Origin: Bacillota bacterium
GTDB taxonomy: Bacteria; Bacillota; Clostridia; Christensenellales; Christensenellaceae
Direction of reading: 5' to 3'
Length of the DNA: 64,000 nucleotides
Assembly (NCBI GenBank): GCA_023393165.1
Contig: JAEWMJ010000048.1
Span: forward strand, 16,144-80,143
The notes below the pieces were generated by a model. It ran no database searches. It was given only the letters and a program-made list of their open reading frames with translations, and was not told where the DNA came from. The translations under genes were made by a program, and so were the position numbers. Positions 43,656 to 52,776 of this stretch are shown here, piece after piece (the stretch's first letter is position 1; the number at the start of each line of letters is the position of its first letter).

Positions 43656-46646
43656 CAGATACCCGTATTCGTCCCGGACTGTACGGATCATTGCCGCGAG
43701 TTCGGGCGAAAGCCTTTTGTCATCAATGCCTGACTCATATTCATTGCCCGATTCGTCGCGTACAAGGACGCGGTTTCGGCCAAGAAAAACAAATCCTTTA
43801 TTGCCGCTGTCCGCAAAAGCTTCCCGGTCATGGAAAAGCGTGATCTTATCCCGGTAGGGGTTGCCGGTATGCGGGCAAAAAACGCCGCAGTTGCCGCATT
43901 CGTTGCACATGCCGTCCACATGCAGGATCTGCGGTCTGCCGTCCGCAATAATACTGATATTCGCCCTGTTGGGGCATACCTCGCAGCAGATTTCACAGAC
44001 ATTTCCGCAATTAAGGCAGCGCTCGGGGTCGTTTCCCGCGCAATCGCTTAAAACCGCCCTCCGCTCATGTATTTTGCCCGTATCCGCCAGAAGGCTGACC
44101 CTTTTAAAATCATGCGGAAGGCCCAGCTTGCTCAGTATATCGAGTGCCGCCCTCTTGCTGTCCGCCGCTGCCTGTACGATTGTGGCGGGTCCGCGCCTGC
44201 AATCTCCCACAACATATACGCCTTGAATACTGGTTCGGTTGTGCTCATCCAGTTCCGCGTAACCATCCGCCGTCCTGATATTGTTGCGGACAAAGGCGGA
44301 TGCGTCCACCCTGGAACCCACGGCGCTGATCACCGTATCAAAGCGCAAATGTTCCGTTTTGCCGGTGGGAATGAACTTCCTTCTGCCGTCCGCATCCTTT
44401 TCACCCAGTTCCATATGCTCTACGGTCAGGATCTTTCCGTCGTAAGACACCGGCGATAAAAGTTCCAAAAATTCCACGCCGTCCGCCTGGGCAAGTTCAA
44501 GTTCTTCCCTCTCCGCGGGCATAAACTCCCTGGTCCGCCGGTATACGATGCTTACGTTCTCCACGCCCGGAGAGCGCCGGGCCGCGCGCGCGCAGTCCAT
44601 GGCCACGTCGCCGCCGCCGATGATCGCGACGCTGCGTCCTAAATCCATATTGCAGCCGCACGATTTGGACTCAAGCAAAAATTTGAGCGCGTCCAGCAGT
44701 TTGCCGCCGCCTTCTTTCACGGGGCACGCGCCCTCGCTCCATGCGCCGGTGGCTATAATGATAAAATCAAAGCTTTCCTTTAATTTATTGATATCAAAAT
44801 CTTCATCCACGCCGAATTGGAATTTGACGCCCGTCCGGACCGCCATTTTATAATCCGTCTCAATCGCGGAATCACTGATCCGGAACCCCGGGATCACATA
44901 TTTCACAATGCCCAGAGGCCCTTCTCTTTTTTCAAACACGGTCACATCCACGCCGTTGCGACGCAAATACAGGCCGGCGGCCACCCCTGCGGGCCCCGCG
45001 CCGATCACCGCCGCTTTTTTATCCGTAAGCAAAGGCGCTTCCTTAAGCCCGTCTATAAATGCGCGCTGCGCGCCTTCGACCGCTTTTTTCTTGGCGTTTC
45101 TGATCTGAAGCGGGCCTTCGTAATCCATCCGGGTGCATTTTGCCTGGCAGGCATGATTGCATATTTCGGATGTTATGGCGGGCAGCGGGTTGTCTATCGC
45201 AATCACGCGGAACGCCTTGTCATATTCTCCCGCAGCCGTCAGGGCCAGGTATTCCGGGATCTGCTGCCCGATGGGGCAGCCGCTCTCCCGGCATGGAGCC
45301 GCAAAGCAATCCCAGAGAGGCAGGCTGCTTTTCATTTTTCTCAAGCCGTATTGCCTCGCGCTTTTGATGAGATGCTTATCTTCGGCCGCATCCTCCGCGA
45401 TCTTCTCTACAGCCGCGACATCGATCCCGCGAAAGGGGCCGTCCACCAGGCGTTCCACCTTTTCGCTCATCTGCCTGCCGCGGGCGTAGCCGCCCGGTTT
45501 TAAAATGGTGGTGGCGACGGTCACAGGCGCAATGCCGGCTTTGATCAGTTTATCTACGTTAAAATAATCCGCGCCGCCCGAAAACGAAATGGGGAGCGCC
45601 CCCCTGAACGCCTGGCTGAGTTTTTTTGCTACATTGATGCTCAAAGGGAAAAGCGCGCGGCCGGACATATACATAAATTCGCCCGGCAGTTCTTCATTCC
45701 TGATCTGCACGGGGAAAGTGTTTGTCAGTTTTACGCCGAAATCCAGATTATTTTCCTTGGCAATGTTTCTGAGCCGCTCTATCAGAACGGCGGCGTCCGC
45801 AAATTTCAGGTCCGCGTCAAAATGCCTATGGTCAAAAGAAACATAGCCGTAACCCATGTTATCCAGAAGTCCGCGGACAAAATCATAACCCAGAAGAGTC
45901 GGGTTGCATTTGATATAGGTGTTCAGTTTCTTGACGGTGAGGAAGTGTTTCGCTATTTTCTCTATTTCCTCGGGCGGGCATCCATGCAGCGTAGAAAGCG
46001 TGATGGAAGAAGATATTTTGCCGGATATCTCCTCTGCATATGCGGCGTCGATGTTATTGAACAAGTCAAGATGCGAAAGCAGGTATTCCCTGCATTCGCG
46101 GAAGTCACGCGTGCTTCCCGCGTCCGCCATGTCGGAAATAAAGCCGTCTATCTTGGGGGATGTGATGCCTTCATAGGTATAGCCCACGCTCATGTTAAAA
46201 AGAAAATCCGGTTTTTCGCTGACGCCGAATTCGCGCGCGGCAACGTGCAGGGCAAACCAGCCCTTTACATATTCTTCGTAAGCCTGCTCTACGGTAAGCT
46301 CGGTGGACCACTCGACGTTATACCCTTCATCCGGCGCATAGATGCAGGGCCGGGCAATGCATTTGCGCATTTCTTCCCCGTCCATGACCTGCACGGTCTT
46401 GAGTTCCATAAAACGAAAACCCGACACATAGCCCGCCACAAGGTTTTGCGCAAGCTGTGTATTCGGGCCGGCTGCCGCTCCAATGGGGCTTCCAAGGTCT
46501 TTTCCGAATATCCGGTATCTGTTATCCGAACGGTTTTTATAAAACTGGCTTTTTTTAATGCCAAATACGCTTCCATTATTCCTGTATTCTTCCGTCATCC
46601 AGCGGATCAGCCGGTCAAACGGGATGGGTGTCATGATTTCGCTCAC
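43638..46646 (-). CDS. ygfK: YgfK-type flavin/iron-sulfur oxidoreductase
   Basis: About 1002 residues, the E. coli YgfK length. The N-terminal third is a dihydroorotate dehydrogenase-like barrel (LGSPIGAAAGPNTQLAQNLV; LSTLHGCPPEEIE). The middle is a GltD-like module: Cys-rich CRESGCPIGQQIPEYL and CNHACQAKC, FAD fold GAGPAGVAAGLYL, NAD(P) fold GGGDVAMDCARAARR. The C-terminus has two ferredoxin-type motifs, CLNCGNVCEICCEVCPNRA and CNECGNCGVFCPHTGNP. GTG start at 46646 follows AAAGGAG. Often labelled a selenate reductase subunit; a role moving electrons for purine hydroxylation or urate reduction is more likely here. The final residues LILISL and the stop come from the M2 element. Confidence 0.88.
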   Translation of the reverse strand: MSEIMTPIPFDRLIRWMTEEYRNNGSVFGIKKSQFYKNRSDNRYRIFGKDLGSPIGAAAGPNTQLAQNLVAGYVSGFRFMELKTVQVMDGEEMRKCIARPCIYAPDEGYNVEWSTELTVEQAYEEYVKGWFALHVAAREFGVSEKPDFLFNMSVGYTYEGITSPKIDGFISDMADAGSTRDFRECREYLLSHLDLFNNIDAAYAEEISGKISSSITLSTLHGCPPEEIEKIAKHFLTVKKLNTYIKCNPTLLGYDFVRGLLDNMGYGYVSFDHRHFDADLKFADAAVLIERLRNIAKENNLDFGVKLTNTFPVQIRNEELPGEFMYMSGRALFPLSINVAKKLSQAFRGALPISFSGGADYFNVDKLIKAGIAPVTVATTILKPGGYARGRQMSEKVERLVDGPFRGIDVAAVEKIAEDAAEDKHLIKSARQYGLRKMKSSLPLWDCFAAPCRESGCPIGQQIPEYLALTAAGEYDKAFRVIAIDNPLPAITSEICNHACQAKCTRMDYEGPLQIRNAKKKAVEGAQRAFIDGLKEAPLLTDKKAAVIGAGPAGVAAGLYLRRNGVDVTVFEKREGPLGIVKYVIPGFRISDSAIETDYKMAVRTGVKFQFGVDEDFDINKLKESFDFIIIATGAWSEGACPVKEGGGKLLDALKFLLESKSCGCNMDLGRSVAIIGGGDVAMDCARAARRSPGVENVSIVYRRTREFMPAEREELELAQADGVEFLELLSPVSYDGKILTVEHMELGEKDADGRRKFIPTGKTEHLRFDTVISAVGSRVDASAFVRNNIRTADGYAELDEHNRTSIQGVYVVGDCRRGPATIVQAAADSKRAALDILSKLGLPHDFKRVSLLADTGKIHERRAVLSDCAGNDPERCLNCGNVCEICCEVCPNRANISIIADGRPQILHVDGMCNECGNCGVFCPHTGNPYRDKITLFHDREAFADSGNKGFVFLGRNRVLVRDESGNEYESGIDDKRLSPELAAMIRTVRDEYGYLILISL

Positions 46647-46683
46647 ATGAAATACTCCTTTGCTCGGATAATTATAATATGCC

Positions 46684-48009
46684 CTAGACCCTGGCCCAGA
46701 ATTTTTGGGCAATACCGCGTGACTCCGCATAAATCTTATCTTCGTCGGCAGTCAGCAGTTCCCTGTCTTTCATCACAAACCTTCCGTCTATCATTGTGGA
46801 AACAACGCTCCTGCCCATAAGCCCGAACAGAATATGCGAGTTGTAATTGCCTGCGGTCATTGGCGTGGGCGCGCCGTAGTCCGCCACGATAATGTCCGCC
46901 AGCGCATTTTTCGCAATGATCCCAAGCGGGCTCTCAAAATATCTGGAGCATATTTCGGCATTGTTATGAAACAGCATCCGGGGCGCTTCCGCCCAGGCGG
47001 CGTTCGGATCTTTCAGCTCGTGCTTGTGAAGGATGTTCGCAACCTTCAGGGATTCCAGCATATCGGTGGTATAGCCGTCCGTACCCAGACCCACCAGTAT
47101 GCCCTCCTCAAGCATTTTGACCGCGGCGGAATACCCCACCGCATTGCCCATGTTGGATTCGGGGTTGTGCACCACGGCAGTGCCTGCCTCCCGCAGGATT
47201 TCCATTTCATTTTCGTCTATGTGTATGCAGTGCACCGCGATGGAATTGCGTCCCAGAATGTTCATTTCCGCAAGGCGCTCCACCACCCGCTTGCCGTATT
47301 TATTCCGGCTGTCTATAAGGTCTTCTATTCCTTCGGCGACATGCACGTGAAACCCCGTGCCGCCTGCTGCCTGCACGCATTTTTCCAATGTGGAATCGGA
47401 TAGTGTGAAGGAGGCGTGCAGCCCGAAAAGGCCCTTTACCATATCGCTGTTCTGTTTTTTTGCGTATTCAAGAAACGCCGCGTTCTCCCTGACGCCCTCG
47501 TCTGCGATTTTCTCCCCGTCCCTGTCCGAAACTTCGTAGCACAGGGAAGTCCTGACGCCAAGTTCTTTTGCCGCGTCCGCTATTGTAAACAAGCTGTCCC
47601 GGACGCGTCCCGCGCTTGCATGATGGTCAAAAAAAGTGGTTACGCCGTTTTTGATGCAGTCGATATATGTTGTATATGCGCTCATGGAGATCTCGGGCAG
47701 CTCAAGGCTCCTGTCCACGCGCCACCAGAGGTTTTCCAGTATATCCGCAAAACTTCTGGAAGGCTTTGCATCGGCCAGTATCATACCGCGCGCAAGGGCG
47801 CTGTAAATATGCCCGTGCGTGTTGATCATCCCGGGCATGATGATTTTTCCCTGTGCGTCATAAAACTCCGCATCCGGATATTTCTCTTTTATAAGAGACG
47901 TTTCCCCGTAATCAGCGATCCTGTTTCCGTCAATTGCGACGCATCCGTTTTGGATCAGCGGATCCTTTGGATTGTGGGTGATCATCACCCCGTTGCCGAT
48001 GCAAATCAT
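46684..48009 (-). CDS. ssnA: SsnA-type amidohydrolase
   Basis: 441-residue metal-dependent aminohydrolase (E. coli SsnA has 442 by memory). Metal site NTHGHIYSALARGM, then FDHHAS, HVHVAEG, and the C-terminal GLGTDGYTTDM containing the metal Asp. Related to atrazine/guanine deaminase-type enzymes, so deamination or ring hydrolysis of a purine-derived compound is expected. The start at 48009 follows GGGAG at about 9 bases; an ATG at 48024 overlaps that site. Lies between arcC and ygfK on the same strand. Confidence 0.9.
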   Translation of the reverse strand: MICIGNGVMITHNPKDPLIQNGCVAIDGNRIADYGETSLIKEKYPDAEFYDAQGKIIMPGMINTHGHIYSALARGMILADAKPSRSFADILENLWWRVDRSLELPEISMSAYTTYIDCIKNGVTTFFDHHASAGRVRDSLFTIADAAKELGVRTSLCYEVSDRDGEKIADEGVRENAAFLEYAKKQNSDMVKGLFGLHASFTLSDSTLEKCVQAAGGTGFHVHVAEGIEDLIDSRNKYGKRVVERLAEMNILGRNSIAVHCIHIDENEMEILREAGTAVVHNPESNMGNAVGYSAAVKMLEEGILVGLGTDGYTTDMLESLKVANILHKHELKDPNAAWAEAPRMLFHNNAEICSRYFESPLGIIAKNALADIIVADYGAPTPMTAGNYNSHILFGLMGRSVVSTMIDGRFVMKDRELLTADEDKIYAESRGIAQKFWARV

Positions 48010-48035
48010 ATGATTTTCTCCCATCCAGCGTTTTA

Positions 48036-48971
48036 CTAATTAAATTCTATCAAAGTTCCAGTTAATCCTTTAAAACCTTCCGCTAACTTTTCTATAGACG
48101 TGATCAGGGTCTTGCAATCAGGGTTCTGGGTGGCCGCCTGAATCGCCGCCTCCACCTTGGGCAGCATGGAGCCTTTGCCAAAGTGCCCTTCCCCGATATA
48201 TTGCCGCGCCTGTTCAACGTTCATTTTATCCAGCAGTTTTTCGTTTTCCTTCCCGTAATTAAGCGCGACCTTTTCCACGGCTGTCAGTATCACCAGATAA
48301 TCGGCATGAATCAGTCCCGCCAGCAGCGCGCTGGAAAGGTCTTTGTCCACCACCGCCTGCATGCCTTTCAAATGGTTCCCCATCCTCTTCACAGGTATCC
48401 CGCCGCCGCCGCACGCGATCACCAGCTGCCCGGCTTCGAGCAGCGTCTTGATTGTCTCCCACTCCACAATATGCTGCGGTTTGGGGCTGGCTACCACCTG
48501 CCGGTAACCCTTTTCTCCGAAGCCGGCGAACGAAAGTCCGCGCTGCGTTTCCCTTTCCGCAAATTCCTTGGACACGAAAAGGCCGATAGGCTTGGTGGGT
48601 TCGGCAAACGCCGGATCGTCCGGGTCCACCACCACCTGCGTGATCACCGTAGACACGGGAACATGGAGGTTCTGGTTCAGAATCTCCTCCCGCATCACGT
48701 TCTGCAGGTCGTAGCCGATATAACCCTGGGTGATGCTGACGCATACCGACATGGGGAACGCGTCGATATCATGGTTCAGCTTGTAGCTGTCAAAAACGTC
48801 CATCACCAGTCCGACCTGAGGACCGTTTCCGTGCGTCAGAACCACTTCGTGGCCTTCGTTTATGAGCGCCACAATATACCGGCTTGTTTTCCGGATTGCC
48901 GCCATCTGTTCGTGCAGCGTTTTGCCAAGGGCGTTTCCCCCCAGCGCTATGACGATACGTTTTTTATCCAT
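48036..48971 (-). CDS. arcC: Carbamate kinase
   Basis: 311-residue amino acid kinase-fold enzyme making ATP from carbamoyl phosphate and ADP. RIVIALGGNALG at the N-terminus, VLTHGNGPQVG, VIACGGGGIPV, and DKDLSSALLAGLIHADYLVILTAVEKV are diagnostic. One base separates it from ygeW, whose product should release carbamoyl phosphate, so the pair would form an energy-conserving step of purine fermentation. Confidence 0.96.
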   Translation of the reverse strand: MDKKRIVIALGGNALGKTLHEQMAAIRKTSRYIVALINEGHEVVLTHGNGPQVGLVMDVFDSYKLNHDIDAFPMSVCVSITQGYIGYDLQNVMREEILNQNLHVPVSTVITQVVVDPDDPAFAEPTKPIGLFVSKEFAERETQRGLSFAGFGEKGYRQVVASPKPQHIVEWETIKTLLEAGQLVIACGGGGIPVKRMGNHLKGMQAVVDKDLSSALLAGLIHADYLVILTAVEKVALNYGKENEKLLDKMNVEQARQYIGEGHFGKGSMLPKVEAAIQAATQNPDCKTLITSIEKLAEGFKGLTGTLIEFN

Positions 48972-48972
48972 A

Positions 48973-50166
48973 TCAACCGTTCCATCGTATCGAGCCTTTT
49001 TGATAAAGCTCGTTTAATTTTGCAGCAGGGTCTTTCACCTTGGCCAGGAAGATCATCGCCGCTATGATATAGGGCTTGAAGCCTGCTTCCTTGTACAGCG
49101 GGATCCTGTACCTGTCGAATACGCTGGCGGCAACTTCGCCCTGATCGCAGGATACGCCCGAGATGTCCGCCGGCAGGCAGTGCAGGTACAGCGCCTTGCC
49201 GTCCTTAGTCAGTTTCATCATTTCCTCTGTGCATTCCCAGTCCTTATGGAGCGCGTTATGCGCCAGAAGTTCGCTTTCCAGTTGTTTGATTCCCTCGTTG
49301 TCCCCGTTTCCGTACATAACGGTGCGTTTTTCCATTGCCGCATAGGGCGCCCAGCTCTTGGGATATACGATATCCGCATCCCGGAACGCCTCCTTCATGC
49401 TGTTTGTTTTTGTAAAGATTCCGCCCGAGGCAGCCGCGTTTTTCCGCGCGACATCTTCCACTTCGGACATCACTTCATAACCTTCCGGATGCGCCAGTGT
49501 AACGTCCATTCCGAAACGGGTCATCAGACCGATCACGCCCTGCGGTACGGACAGCGGTTTTCCGTAGGAAGGAGAATACGCCCAGGACATGGCGATCTTT
49601 TTACCCTTCAGATTCTCCACGCCGCCGAAGTGGTGGATCACATGCAGCATATCCGCCATTGCCTGCGTCGGATGGTCTATATCGCACTGCAGGTTCACCA
49701 GCGTGGGCTTCTGCTCCAGCACGCCATCCTTATGACCTTCGCCCACGTATTCCACGATATCCCGCATGTATTTGTTGCCCTTGCCTATATACATATCGTC
49801 ACGGATACCGATCACGTCCGCCATAAAAGAAATCATGTTGGCTGTTTCACGCACCGTCTCGCCGTGCGCGATCTGCGATTTTCCCTCGTCAAAATCCTGT
49901 ACGGTAAGTCCCAGGAGATTGCATGCGGAGGCAAAGCTGAAGCGCGTACGCGTGGAATTGTCCCGGAACAGGGATATCGCAAGCCCGCTGTCGAATATTC
50001 TCGGGGAAATGTTGTTTTCCCGAAGAGCCCTGAGCGCGTCCGCCACATGGAATACGCCCGCGATCTCATCGTCCGTCTTTTCCCATGTGAGGAAAAAATC
50101 GCCTTCATACATCTTTTTTAAATCAAGATTCTTTATTTCATTTATTAATTTTTCAATTTTACTCAT
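48973..50166 (-). CDS. ygeW: Knotted carbamoyltransferase YgeW
   Basis: 397-residue member of the aspartate/ornithine carbamoyltransferase family. The carbamoyl phosphate loop is FRDNSTRTRFSF near residue 71, QCDIDHPTQAMADM follows, and HCLPADISGVSCDQGEV is the C-terminal loop region. The YgeW group has a trefoil-knotted fold; in catabolism it likely phosphorolyses a carbamoylated intermediate to give carbamoyl phosphate for ArcC. Preceded by an M1-like element separating it from ygeY. Confidence 0.92.
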   Translation of the reverse strand: MSKIEKLINEIKNLDLKKMYEGDFFLTWEKTDDEIAGVFHVADALRALRENNISPRIFDSGLAISLFRDNSTRTRFSFASACNLLGLTVQDFDEGKSQIAHGETVRETANMISFMADVIGIRDDMYIGKGNKYMRDIVEYVGEGHKDGVLEQKPTLVNLQCDIDHPTQAMADMLHVIHHFGGVENLKGKKIAMSWAYSPSYGKPLSVPQGVIGLMTRFGMDVTLAHPEGYEVMSEVEDVARKNAAASGGIFTKTNSMKEAFRDADIVYPKSWAPYAAMEKRTVMYGNGDNEGIKQLESELLAHNALHKDWECTEEMMKLTKDGKALYLHCLPADISGVSCDQGEVAASVFDRYRIPLYKEAGFKPYIIAAMIFLAKVKDPAAKLNELYQKGSIRWNG

Positions 50167-50213
50167 TCATTATCCCCTTTATAAATCAATTTTTTATATT
50201 TAAGCACTTGAGC

Positions 50214-50349
50214 ATGCTGCCCGCAAGCCCAAATACAACGCTCACTGAACACGAGATAAGCGTAAGTGCATTGCATAATAAGTACTAACACGCAGCGCGA
50301 ATCCGCAGTGAGGTGCCGGGCAATACAGTAGTTGGGTTTGCCGCAGCCT
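50214..50349. mobile_element. Diverged MITE-like element, family M1
   Basis: Inverted ends atgctgcccgcaagcccaa (50214-50232) and ttgggtttgccgcagcct (50332-50349), with the family right-end block caatacagtagttggg. It lies between ygeY and ygeW. More diverged than the copies at 2338 and 63557. Confidence 0.55.
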
Positions 50350-50355
50350 GCGATT

Positions 50356-51555
50356 TTATTTGTCACTTTTTTTGTAGCATTCAGGCACCGCCGCATACAC
50401 AGCCGCGCACTTCACCAGATCGGCCTTCCAGTTCTTTTCGTTGGGAGCGTGAGCTTCCGCTTCTTTGCCGGGCCCAAAGCCGATACAGGGTATGCCGTAC
50501 CTTCCCATGATGGAAACGGCGTTTGTGGAGAACGTCCATTTGTCCACTTTGGGCGTTCCGTACATGCCCTCGAACGCTTCCACCATGGATGTGGTCGCCG
50601 GATGGCCGGCAGGCGAAACCCAGGTCGGGAAATAGCAGTCCGTGGGGTACACGAGGCCGGTATAGGACGGCCGGTCGTATTTGTACATGGAAACCTCTGC
50701 GTTATATTTTTTTACCGAAGGCAGCTGCCGGATCTCCTCCAGTGCCGAAAGATAGGTTTCTCCGTCGGTCAGCCTTCTGTCGATGGAGATGGCGCAGCTG
50801 TCGGCCACCGCGCACCGGGAGGGAGACGTAAAGAATATCTCGGATACGGCGAGCGTGCCTTTTCCCAGGAATTCATCGTAATGCAGTTTGTCGTTTAAGG
50901 CCCGCACTTCGAGAAGTATCTCCGCCATCTTGTAAATGGCGTTTTCGCCCCTCTCGGGCGCAGATCCGTGGCAGGATATTCCCTTCACATCCACGCGGAT
51001 CTCCATCCTGCCGCGCTGTCCCCTGTATATGTTGCCGTCCGTAGGCTCTGTGATGACTACGAATTCCGGTTTTATCTTGTCTTCATTTATGATGTACTGC
51101 CAGCACAAACCGTCGCAGTCCTCCTCCTGCACGGTCCCGGTCACCAGTACCTTGTATCCCGCCAGGAGGCCCTGATCTTTCATGATCTTTGCGCCGTATA
51201 CCGCGCTGACCAGGCCGCCAAGCTGATCTGAAGCGCCGCGGCCGCCAATTTCTTCGTCATTTTCATACCCTTCGTATGGGTCAAAAGTCCAGTTTTCCAT
51301 GTTGCCTATGCCAACCGTATCGATATGCGCATCGTAGGCGATGATTTTATCTCCGCTGCCCATGTATCCGAGGATATTTCCCATGGGGTCCACTTCGACC
51401 TTGTCAAACCCAAGTTTCTCCATTTCAACATGGATCCGTTCGATTACGCCTTTTTCTCCGGCGCTTTCGCCCGGAATTGCGATCAGATCCCTCAAAAACC
51501 GCGTCATGTCCGCTTCATAATCCTGCGCCGCTTTTTTAACCAATGAAAATTCCAT
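50356..51555 (-). CDS. ygeY: YgeY-family M20 hydrolase
   Basis: 399-residue M20 metallopeptidase-fold amidohydrolase, the family described as selenium metabolism-linked. Metal motifs AYDAHIDTVGIG near residue 75, GGRGASDQLGG near 109, and TGTVQEEDCDGLC near 138 with the catalytic Glu pair. In the urate pathway it would hydrolyse a ureido or amide intermediate. First gene of the minus-strand purine block, with its own promoter (TTGGCG, 16 bases, TATAAT at 51733-51706). Confidence 0.92.
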   Translation of the reverse strand: MEFSLVKKAAQDYEADMTRFLRDLIAIPGESAGEKGVIERIHVEMEKLGFDKVEVDPMGNILGYMGSGDKIIAYDAHIDTVGIGNMENWTFDPYEGYENDEEIGGRGASDQLGGLVSAVYGAKIMKDQGLLAGYKVLVTGTVQEEDCDGLCWQYIINEDKIKPEFVVITEPTDGNIYRGQRGRMEIRVDVKGISCHGSAPERGENAIYKMAEILLEVRALNDKLHYDEFLGKGTLAVSEIFFTSPSRCAVADSCAISIDRRLTDGETYLSALEEIRQLPSVKKYNAEVSMYKYDRPSYTGLVYPTDCYFPTWVSPAGHPATTSMVEAFEGMYGTPKVDKWTFSTNAVSIMGRYGIPCIGFGPGKEAEAHAPNEKNWKADLVKCAAVYAAVPECYKKSDK

Positions 51556-51705
51556 TCAGTTTTTACTCCTTTATTAAATTTAAAAAGGCAATCAAACATT
51601 GCCCTGCACTTTCACTCAATACTGTTTGCATATTTTTACAGCCTTGTAAATCTATTAAATTGCCCTGACTCCCGGTTTGCCGGGGACAGACTTTCTTTTT
51701 TGGTT

Positions 51706-51774
51706 ATTATATGCAAAAATCAATTGTCGCCAAACTGTCTTTGGATCAAAAATATATTTTGGTGACCAAAATAT
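51706..51774 (-). promoter_or_regulatory. ygeY promoter with upstream 21-base palindrome
   Basis: Minus-strand TTGGCG (51733-51728) and TATAAT (51711-51706), 16 bases apart. The palindrome has arms ATATTTTGGT (51754-51763) and ACCAAAATAT (51765-51774) around one G. A weaker half copy (tttggatcaaa) lies at about 51740. Centre near -65 of ygeY, in the gap shared with divergent yqeC, so an activator or shared-regulator site is likely. Confidence 0.6.
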
Positions 51775-51886
51775 TTTTTATGTCCCAAATATATCACTTT
51801 CCGCCGCCATTGTCAATAAGAACAAGGCTTCGCAGGCGGCTGTTTGCCCGCAATTTAAGCGAAAAAAGTGCAGCTTTGCAATGGTA

Positions 51887-51915
51887 TTGTAAAATAACCT
51901 GATATCATCTACAAT
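51887..51915 (+). promoter_or_regulatory. Predicted promoter of yqeC
   Basis: TTGTAA (51887-51892), 17-base spacer, TACAAT (51910-51915), 39 bases before the ATG. Confidence 0.55.
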
Positions 51916-51954
51916 AGGATAAACTGGAATTTTGTAAACATCGGAGACAGGAAT

Positions 51955-52641
51955 ATGACTATTACGGTGGTTGGCGCCGGAGGAAAAACGACGGTATGCA
52001 AAAGTTTGGGAGCAGAATTGGCCCGAAGGGGCAATCGCGTGCTTTTTACCACCACCACACAGATTTACCGCCCGGATGATTGTCCTGTCTTTACCGGAGA
52101 CCCTAAAGATATCCTCCCACTGGGCCGCTTTATGGCGGCAGGCAGGCAGGACATCGGAAACGGCAAATTAAAGGGTTTTTCGGGCGAAGAAACAGACCAA
52201 ATAGAGCAAACAAAACTGTTCGAATATATCCTGGTGGAAGGCGACGGCGCAAAAGGCCGTCCGGTCAAAGCGCCTGCGGAATGGGAACCGGTTTATCCCG
52301 GCCTGACCGGCCTGATTCTTGGCGTTATCGGCCTTGACTGCATCGGAAAACCCGTCACGGAGGAAAACGTTCACAGAAGCGAACTCTTTATGCGTATCAC
52401 CGGAACCAATCCCGGGAATACCATCACATACGAACATTTATTAAGGCTGATCCGCCATCCGCTGGGGCTCTTCCGGCACGCGCCGGAAGGAGTGCAAAAA
52501 GTGGTGATACTGAATAAAACGGATACAGGGGATAATGCGGTGCTTATGAAATTGCAGCAAAAATCGGATTTTCCCATATATCCCGCGCGCCGGGACAAGG
52601 AATGGTCCGATGATTTGATTCAAAGGTTTATAACAAGATAG
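51955..52641 (+). CDS. yqeC: YqeC, selenium-dependent hydroxylase accessory protein
   Basis: 228-residue P-loop protein. ITVVGAGGKTTVCKSLGAEL at the N-terminus is the nucleotide loop, FTTTTQIY and VEGDGAKGRPVKAPAEWEPV are family blocks, and VVILNKTD resembles a GTPase NKxD motif. YqeC co-occurs with selenium-dependent molybdenum hydroxylases; its biochemical action is not established. First gene of the divergent yqeC-yqeB-xdhC group, 135 bases before yqeB. Confidence 0.87.
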   Translation: MTITVVGAGGKTTVCKSLGAELARRGNRVLFTTTTQIYRPDDCPVFTGDPKDILPLGRFMAAGRQDIGNGKLKGFSGEETDQIEQTKLFEYILVEGDGAKGRPVKAPAEWEPVYPGLTGLILGVIGLDCIGKPVTEENVHRSELFMRITGTNPGNTITYEHLLRLIRHPLGLFRHAPEGVQKVVILNKTDTGDNAVLMKLQQKSDFPIYPARRDKEWSDDLIQRFITR

Positions 52642-52651
52642 ACTATCAGAA

Positions 52652-52758
52652 GTTTTGCGCTTGCGTAAAACAACCTTAACAGCGTTTCAACGAGGCGGGA
52701 GATATACCCGCCACCAATAGAGGTTGGGGACATTTTTCCGCCTCGTTATAACCGGAGG
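52652..52758 (+). promoter_or_regulatory. Structured intercistronic region with competing stems
   Basis: Hairpin GTTTTGCGC-tt-GCGTAAAAC at 52652-52671. Then AACGAGGCGG (52689-52698) can pair with CCGCCTCGTT (52738-52747) over ten bases, while GGCGGG (52694-52699) can instead close a local hairpin with CCCGCC (52707-52712). The two are mutually exclusive. GGAGGG at 52754-52759 lies just beyond the long-range stem and 18 bases from the yqeB ATG. Confidence 0.5.
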
Positions 52759-52776
52759 GAAGGTTTGAAATCCTAA

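Noticed and set aside
45822..46820. 332-codon open frame opposite ygfK
   Set aside because: Shadow of the ygfK frame, with no recognisable motif and spanning the ygfK start region.
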